64,000 nt of DNA from Apostichopus japonicus (taxonomy: Eukaryota > Echinodermata > Holothuroidea > Aspidochirotida > Stichopodidae), in NCBI RefSeq assembly GCF_037975245.1, contig NC_092574.1, positions 14,529,213 through 14,593,212 of the forward strand, given 5' to 3'. Position 1 is the first letter of the stretch. Every line of letters begins with the position of its first letter. Below the pieces are notes generated by a model. That model saw only the letters and a program-made list of their open reading frames with translations. It was not told where the DNA came from and did not search any database. The translations under genes and the position numbers were made by a program. This document shows positions 57,306-64,000 of the stretch, one piece after another.

Positions 57306-59645
57306 GTAAGTTTGGAATGAAGTGTTGCTCCCGATGCATATTCATTAATGCATATTCATTAATGATGCTCGCTGACACATACTCAGCAACGTTTGCCGTG
57401 CTTTCTTAACTTTCTCAATTCACACCAGCTTTGCTTTGAGATTTTATTACTCACAGAATCTGGAAATACAATCCTCCGATTCTATTCTGATCTATTCTCT
57501 CTCCCTCTACTTTATCAAATGATTCCACCCTTAAAGTTGCCTATTAGAACACCAAAGATAGTTTGCAGATATGTACCTATCCACCTTCCTTTTAACACTT
57601 TTCCCCTAGATTTTCTTTAACATGCACGACCCATGCAGTGAGTGGTAGGATCTGTCCTGCCAGGAGCTTCCCACCCTGCTGATATAGCATTTAAATAATA
57701 TTTACTAATTTTCTTTCTCATGTTATATCCTGGAAACTTCAGGTTGTAGATTCGCTTGAAAAAAATTGTGCCAACATAGCTAATAGATGGTGTTACAGTA
57801 GATTATGATAAGTGCATTAGAACAAAAAGAAGGGGGTTGCTAGGGTCGGGATGTGGGAGGAGGGTAGGGCCTGCATATGGTACAATCCGTACTTAAATTG
57901 GCATAACAAAAGTTTGCAGTGAGTAACATTTGAGTCTCACAGCCAAAGCAAGCAGTATTGACGAAATCTTTGCAACGACTCAATTACATTCATGATATAA
58001 CAATATATACTGGAAAGATAATTACTGTTGATCAGAGGCACTTTCCTTGTCAGAAAAATGATATGGGGAAAAACTTGCCAATTTATGCAAATATTAATCA
58101 GAAAGTTTCAACCTCAGGCTCTGTGTTGAATTTATGTGATCTGTGTTGAATTTATGTGATCCTTGTTGCCTTGGCATACTACAATAATGCTATCAAGTTA
58201 CAATGATTTACTATCTGATCTGCCTTTGACAACACGCATATGTTAATTAACTAATTAATTAACTAAGTACAATACTGTAGGTCTACCAGTCTTTCCATTT
58301 ACTCTCCTGTGATCAAGATTTTGTCTCATATTCCCAAGTTTCCAACCTTAATTTTCTTGCTTCGTGTGTGACTCTTGCTATCAAGGTTTTGCTCTCAGAA
58401 CTAATATCATTGAAGTGAAGAGGTGTATATTAGGAGACAGATAATCATATAACTTGTGTGCATTGATGCCTCTTGATTATAGATCATTGCTTTCTTGACT
58501 TATTCATGGTTAAGTTGAATTTATATGAGGAATATGAAAAATTCACTTGAATAATATGATTTCAGGGTCAGGGGAAGGGTGGTGGTAGAGGACCATGTCT
58601 CCCCCCCATTTATTATTTTCAAAGCAATATGATTTTCATAAGGACATGGAATTGCCGTAGGATTTGGCTTGGAATCCCCCACCCCATTTCAAATATTTTT
58701 GTAGGGTCCATGGGCTTTTACATGCATATTGTTGGGCAGTTGAAATAGAGATAAGGGAGGGGGGGGGGTTTGTCTCATAATTAACTCTGCAAACAAGCAG
58801 AAAAACTGTCAAATAAATGAAATATGTTGAGTAGGGCAAATTTGAATAAAGAAAGAGCAATCTTCTATCCTCTTTTGTGTCCTGATAGTATATTGCACAA
58901 GGAGTTATAATTTGTGATATTTTAATAAGCATTATAGCTCAGGGAGATAAATAGAGCAGCTATCCGAATAGATCTACTATTAAAAGCCTAACTGTATAAG
59001 TATGTATAGACTTGTACCATAGATGTACCCTTAATAAAGCCTATCGATGTAGTTCATGTTACATGATATCCTCTACTTAAATAAAACCATGTTGTTATCT
59101 CGCTGCTCTTTGCAATCATACTAACTTATTTAAATTGCCCTTATCAACCCCCCTTATAGGAATGTATCTTGTTAGATGACTTACAACTGCCTTCAGATAC
59201 TACAGTGGTAGATTGTAGAATGGTCTGGACCTCATAGTTCATAGTCGATATAACTCGGAAGGTACCATTTCCGTGTAAGAAATTCTGACATAAAATTCCA
59301 TGACATACCAGAAAGAGGTTCTCTGTAATGAAGCAGGTTAAAGAGTTCTTCCGGTTGCTACAAAATAAAGGGCCACAGTTAGGTGAACTATAAGACCTGG
59401 AACTATTATCAAGTAATGATTGGATGGTGGTTTATTATAGAAATGAAAGTAACACTTTGTTTGAACTGTACAAATGAAAATAATAATAAGGAAGTGTTAT
59501 TTTAACAAACAGTGCACATTAATATTTATTTATGCATATGATCATTCAGTTGATGGAGACCATTATAACAAATCATGAGACGTTTTAGTCCTAAGAATAA
59601 TTATTTGCTCATCAGAAATGAAAGTATATTGCTGGCCTTCATATT
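57306..59645. other. Non-coding, nothing recognised
   Basis: The sequence is AT-rich. Short tandem duplications occur near 57336-57365 (atgcatattcattaatg) and 58121-58160 (ctgtgttgaatttatgtgat). Poly-C/poly-G runs lie at 58600 and 58757. No exon or RNA gene was supported. Confidence 0.4.
59483..59640 (+). repeat. Dispersed repeat 'aaggaagtgttatttt', copy 1
   Basis: The order is taaggaagtgttatttt, aacaaacagtgcaca, tatttatttatg, tgatcatt, then ctcatcagaaatgaaagta. It is mirrored at 63170-63310 with many substitutions. Confidence 0.55.
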
Positions 59646-59674
59646 CCTTCCTTCCTTCCTTCCTTCCTTCCTTC
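59642..59674. repeat. (CCTT)n microsatellite
   Basis: About eight CCTT units run just upstream of the element at 59794. They give a Ser/Phe/Leu-rich spurious frame. Confidence 0.93.
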
Positions 59675-60290
59675 TTACTCTCACTCTCGGTAGCCCTTCC
59701 TCCCTTCTCCTTGCTCATCCTCCCCCCTCCCTGTCTAGATGATTCATGCTATGTGCCAGTCACTGCCATATGTAAAACCCTGACATCACAAAGCAGGGGC
59801 GTAGCCAGGATTTTCAAAGTTGTAGGCACGACTATCTGAGCGAAGCGCCACCATCGGTTGGCGCGGAGCGTACAAGAAAATTTTTGGTTTTACAAACCCC
59901 CCAGATGGCCGGAAACGGCCCTTCCCGGGTGTTCATTCTGGTTCCCTGGTCTCATGATAACTTGAGACACCTCATTCAATATCACTTTTAAACCCCAAAA
60001 CAAACGAGTTAAAATAGTATGTAATGCAATACTACATAATGTATTTAAAATTAGCAAGGGACATGTACAGAGTAGTCTTACTTTTCAACTTCTGATACTT
60101 GTAGATACAAAGAAAGGCCAGAAATGTCTTTGATACAACTATAGCCAGTAATTGTCTTTGATACAACTGTAACTAGTAAATGTTTAAGTTAGCCTAATAA
60201 GAGAAGGCGAGAGCTATCCGAAGGCGAGAGCCATCTGATGCAATTTCTTCAGCACAGCATCAACGTCAATTGCAAAGTCTCTGTAGATGT

Positions 60291-61245
60291 CAGTAGCGTA
60301 GCCAGGATTTTTTCAGTGGGAGGGGGGCGCTGGGGGCTTGACCATTTCCTGGATGGGCGTCTTGTTACTATCTAAGCGGAGCGCCACCATGGGTTAGTGC
60401 ACAGCGTACCTAAAAATTTTAGCTAAAAGGCCTCGTAGATCGTCGGAAATAACACTTCCCAAGCCTTGTAAGCAGGGTGGTCAATCCGATTTGAAACGTG
60501 GGGGGGGGGACATAAATGATTCGAGTTTTCCAGCCGCAAGTACTATCTAAGCGGAGCGCCACCAACGGTTGGCGCGCAGCGTACCAAGAAAATTTCAGAT
60601 TTCAATATCTGCCAGATCGCTGGAGATGGCACTTGCCAGGCTGGATAGCAGCCATCTAGTTGCGTGATTTCGGGAGAAAATTACAAATTCGTCACTCAGG
60701 AAATCTGCAATAAAGTTCATGCGGCCTTAATTTTTGGTGGATTATTTCTGTTATTAGCGATTCCAATTGGCATCAACATTAGAATCCAGTGCAAGTTGAC
60801 AAATGATGCGGCAAACTGGAAACCCCAGCCCCATTTTGCCCTATGTTTCAGGATAGAATACCCCTCACTTGTTCAAACCCATGACAACTAACAATCTGTG
60901 AATAAATTTACTTCGAAATGGGCACATTATATTACACCAAGTCGGTCAAGGAATGACCCCAGGGCCTCAGTTATAGGCCAATAGGTACGATGCCACGAAA
61001 TGTCCCCGGACTTACTATAGGCAAAGGAAGCTATCCGCCACGACTGCATACATGTGCGACTGCGGTCGAAGGGTCGTTCATGAGTGGTCATCATGGAGAT
61101 TCGAGACCATTCAGACCAATGATATATTTTTCGCACATGTAATTTTGTTTCGACACCCAAAATCCCAGTTGGAGGGCGACTGGGGGCGACAAGTTTTCAT
61201 GGGGGATGTCGCCCCCCACGCCCCCCCCCATTGGCTACGCCACTG
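60291..61245. mobile_element. Nested hAT-like element, 955 bp
   Basis: The left end cagtagcgtagccagg and the reverse-complemented right end cagtggcgtagccaat share 13 of the first 15 bases. The flanks are gtagatgt (60283-60290) and gtggatgt (61246-61253), an 8-bp duplication with one mismatch, as for hAT. Poly-G follows both ends. Two internal modules start at about 60372 and 60543 (ctatctaagcggagcgccacc). No transposase frame is present. Confidence 0.75.
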
Positions 61246-61637
61246 GTGGATGTGCATGAGTGCCAAACCGCTGAGTCTCTCTTCATTCATTGTAGAACGC
61301 ATGCATGTAGTTTTTTATTCTGTGCATTGCGCTGCAAGACCTTTCAGCAGTTGCCGAAGCTATTGGCATGGTTAATCATGGTTAGTCTTAACTAGATGTT
61401 AAAAAACTGACAAGATCGGATCCTAGTCTTTTTCAGCGGGTAGAGTGTTGAATGAAACGGCACACGATAGAAATGACAGCCTAGATGACAGAAGAATAGG
61501 TCACCTAATTTAGCCATATTCTTGCTACGTTCATTTCAATAGTTTTTCCTGTCTAGACTCTTAAACTCGTCCAGCAAGCTTATGGATTTGAATTATGGGT
61601 GCTTTTAAAAAAAAAGATAACTTGGCCAAAAAAATTG

Positions 61638-61718
61638 TAGGCCCGGGCCTACAGTGCTACATACTGGCTACACCCTGTAGGCCCGGGCCTACAGTGCTAC
61701 ATACTGGCTACGCCCCTG
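61638..61718. repeat. Duplicated element terminus with palindrome
   Basis: A 40-41-bp unit, taggcccgggcctacagtgc then tacatactggctac(a/g)c(c)cctg, is present twice in tandem. It begins with the palindrome GTAGGCCCGGGCCTAC and ends in the terminal inverted repeat. The first copy's end is corrupted (acaccctg); the second is intact. Confidence 0.9.
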
Positions 61719-62258
61719 CAAAGGTGTTGTTAAGAGTAGATAGTGATAAATATCAAATGGTGAAAAGAGTGCAATATTGTATTGAAACCATAGTTCTCGG
61801 TCCTTTGCATTGTGAATTCCAGTTTTGGTCTCACTAATGTAGTTTATATTTGAAACAAATGACATCAAGTATTGTATTCAAGACTCCTTTTTTTAGGAAA
61901 CTTTGCTCGTTTGTCCCTTCGGCAGTTTGGGCTCTTTGTAAAAGTTGTCTGAACAACAGAGTTGGTTGTTCAAAACATGAAAAAGGAAAGGCTGACCGTC
62001 CGGACGATTTTATTTTAAAGCAATTGTTTCTTGAATAGAATCACCCTATATACCTCTAGGTTAGTTTTGATTGTCCAACAAGGAATTTAGTCTAATTCTC
62101 ACACCACCAGACAACACTGAACAAAATCAGCAATGGTGGTTTGGTTTTGATCAAAACATTTCTATTAATATCTGAAAATATCAGCTTTTTACCATTAGTG
62201 AATGATTGAATTTATTAGGATCAGTTCTAACATATTTATTTTAATGAACAAACCTTAC
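61719..62258. other. Non-coding, nothing recognised
   Basis: This is unique-looking sequence between the transposon nest and the weak candidate exon. Two plus-strand frames (61595-61837 and 61850-62038) have no motif. Confidence 0.4.
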
Positions 62259-62398
62259 TGATTCTTCGTCTACGAAACTGCCCATCTGTAAGCTCAGTTT
62301 TGTTATTGGACAATGTTCGTATACTTCCCTCCCTACAAAAATGTTCATAACTTTGTGGGTTATAAAATGCAGCCTGCCCTGATGGCTGTAGGACAGAC
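62259..62398 (-). CDS. Weak candidate exon, minus strand
   Basis: The minus strand reads acceptor ttgttacccag, 140 bp open in one frame, then donor gtaagg. The peptide runs SVLQPSGQAAFYNPQSYEHF, then CREGSIRTLS, NNKTELTDGQ and FRRRRI. Its mixed composition with a basic RRRR end is protein-like, but there is no match I recognise. The polypyrimidine tract is weak and no neighbouring exon was found. It could be a chance frame. Confidence 0.25.
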
Positions 62399-63169
62399 CT
62401 GGGTAACAAATATTCCATGATGAGTAATGCTGTCCATTGTTTTGGTAATATAATAAAGGCAACCTGCCAATATACACACCATGATCTAGCAAACTATTGA
62501 CAGTATGATAGCATAACTGATCTAACTGGCAAGCTTTTAGTGTATACCACCACAGTAACAAGATAAATAATTCCTTTTATTCCCACTCCAAAATTTGTGT
62601 TGGATTACCTTCTCAAACTGTGATTCATTGCTCACAACTGTTGGTTTTTGAAGGTCATCAGAATTGCCATCAATTGCCACCAAATATGCCAGAAAGACAG
62701 ATAATGGTCATACGCTCCCTTGTTGTTATATCAACTAGTAATTTATTGCCACTCTAAAAGTAGTAACAACCAACCACACTTCTAAACAATCATCATTACC
62801 TAGGAATAATTTTAAGGACCAAAACCCCCAGGAAACCTTGGGCCCTAAACTGACGACCTTCAAGCAATAGTTCTCTGTTCACACTGCACAATCCTCCTCT
62901 TTTATCAGGTTAGAATTCCAACGATCACAACATCAAGTAACCCAGTTTCCAGTTAGGAAGTAAAGGGGCAAGATGGCCTCATAGCAAGCAGTTGGAACTT
63001 GAGAATAGGGTATACATTGCCAAACAGTCTTCTTGAACTTCATCCAAAGCTGTTCCCATAACCTATTTTTAATATTTTTATGATGTATGCTTTTCTTAAA
63101 ACTCCAAATGACTTTACATATTTTCTGGAAGTTACCTGCTAGTTATGTTGTGAGGTTGTAAATTGCAAT

Positions 63170-63312
63170 AACAAGGAAGTGTTATTTTTATAAACACCGG
63201 ACATTTATTTGTGTACATCTTAGCGTTATCAGGGTGATCATTATGAAAGCAATATCCTTTAGAAGATATTTAAGAATATCAGGTTTGGTTCTCAGAAATG
63301 AAAATAAACTTT
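63170..63312 (+). repeat. Dispersed repeat 'aaggaagtgttatttt', copy 2
   Basis: It reads caaggaagtgttattttta, taaacaccggacat, ttatttgtg, gtgatcattatgaaag, then ggttctcagaaatgaaaat, paralleling 59483-59640 in order and spacing. No inverted ends were identified, so its class is unknown. Confidence 0.55.
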
Positions 63313-64000
63313 CGGTCTTGTCTGAATGGTAATGCTTATCTTATTCGGATTTCTTCAAGCAAACACAAGAATCACTTTCAAGCTGCTGTGTTTGAACTGC
63401 ATCTGTGATGTCCCCATCTTTAGCTATGATAACACAATCAGTAGAATTGGCTTATACCTTCCAACTAATGATACGTTCCACAAATATATACAATCTACTA
63501 CCACGAAAGTGGACTTACCATATACCTCATTATTTCCTGTGGCATGTCCTCCTCAACAGGAGCGTTTAGGTGGATTTTACAAGGTTTAAAAATTGGCTGA
63601 ACTTTTAGGTAGTTTCACCAAAGTTGTAATAAGTTTGGGTAGAAAAGTATTCTCAACTTGGTGATTTGGTCATCCAGTTACTCGAATAAAAGGCACATTG
63701 CCATTAGTAATAACCGTTCCGATATTTCAAAGTATATTGCAGTTTCGTTACCATTTTCATGTAGGTGCACTTTTTGTTCAAGTTTTTTCCCACAATGTGT
63801 CCAAGGGGAACCCCTTAACTTAGACCTGTCCCCCTGCAGAATGCAGCAATTTGTCAGTGTTCCTTCAGATGAGATATATATGGTAAACCTACATAGCAGC
63901 TGTTAGCGGTTCAGTGGAAATAATTTTCTGCAGCAGTTTTAAATGTTCTGAATTTATGAAATACTATCTTTGCACTTGTACAGCAGCAATTTGACCATTT
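63313..64000 (+). other. Non-coding or unrecognised, window end
   Basis: Two plus-strand frames of 82-87 codons (63326-63589 and 63658-63906) lack recognisable motifs and clear splice sites. They are not called as genes. Confidence 0.35.

Larger units (their letters stand above)
59794..61718. mobile_element. CAGGGGCGTAGCCAG-ended element (outer), 1.9 kb with nested insertion
   Basis: The left end (59794-59808) and the reverse-complemented right end (61704-61718) are identical over 15 bp, caggggcgtagccag. The flanks share only five bases, caaag (59789-59793 and 61719-61723), so the target duplication is short or these two ends belong to different insertions. The left part carries one copy of the aagcg(a/g)agcgccacc module (59835-59940), about 88 percent similar by eye to the module at 26465. 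The inner element at 60291-61245 interrupts it. Other local duplications lie at 60115-60180 (tctttgatacaact) and 60203-60235 (gaaggcgagag). No transposase frame was seen. Confidence 0.55.

Overview
The window looks like AT-rich, intron-rich animal nuclear DNA. It has two recognisable metazoan genes split by GT-AG introns, long stretches without coding sequence, frequent poly-G/poly-C tracts, minisatellites and non-autonomous DNA transposons. No open frame resembles a bacterial operon. The gene content suits a marine invertebrate, possibly a deuterostome such as an echinoderm, but that placement is an impression and cannot be proved from the sequence alone.

Layout. (1) 1-2145, + strand: the last two coding exons of an ARHGEF17 (p164-RhoGEF/TEM4) orthologue, covering the C-terminal end of its beta-propeller region. 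(2) 2146-14.8 kb: no gene recognised. This stretch holds a 41-bp minisatellite at 8.4-9.1 kb, several small repeats and a probable tRNA-derived SINE at 14.2-14.5 kb. (3) 14829-21912, - strand: a complete five-exon CHIC1/CHIC2-type gene, reconstructed here as 167 residues with the palmitoylation-type cysteine string. Its intron 3 is almost entirely a 21-bp minisatellite, and its intron 2 carries a 2.6-kb hAT-like transposon with an 8-bp target duplication. (4) 22-29 kb: the upstream region, with a palindromic CRE close to the CHIC start and a second hAT-like element (26404-27783) with a perfect 8-bp target duplication. (5) 29-57 kb, + strand: a tentative gene with two possible first coding exons (a very short one at 29088 and a long acidic one at 43866 carrying three 47-residue repeats). 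Both end in phase 1 and are compatible with a phase-1 exon at 57231; the product is not recognised. (6) 59.8-61.7 kb: a nest of CAG(G/T)GGCGTAGCCAG-ended elements whose internal module is shared with the 26.4-kb element. (7) The last 2 kb holds a weak minus-strand candidate exon and one copy of a dispersed repeat.

ARHGEF17 and CHIC are convergent (tail to tail). CHIC and the tentative third gene are divergent (head to head). Nothing suggests that the three genes act in one pathway. The most interesting material is the transposon biology: hAT-like elements with different ends share the same GC-rich hairpin-bearing module.
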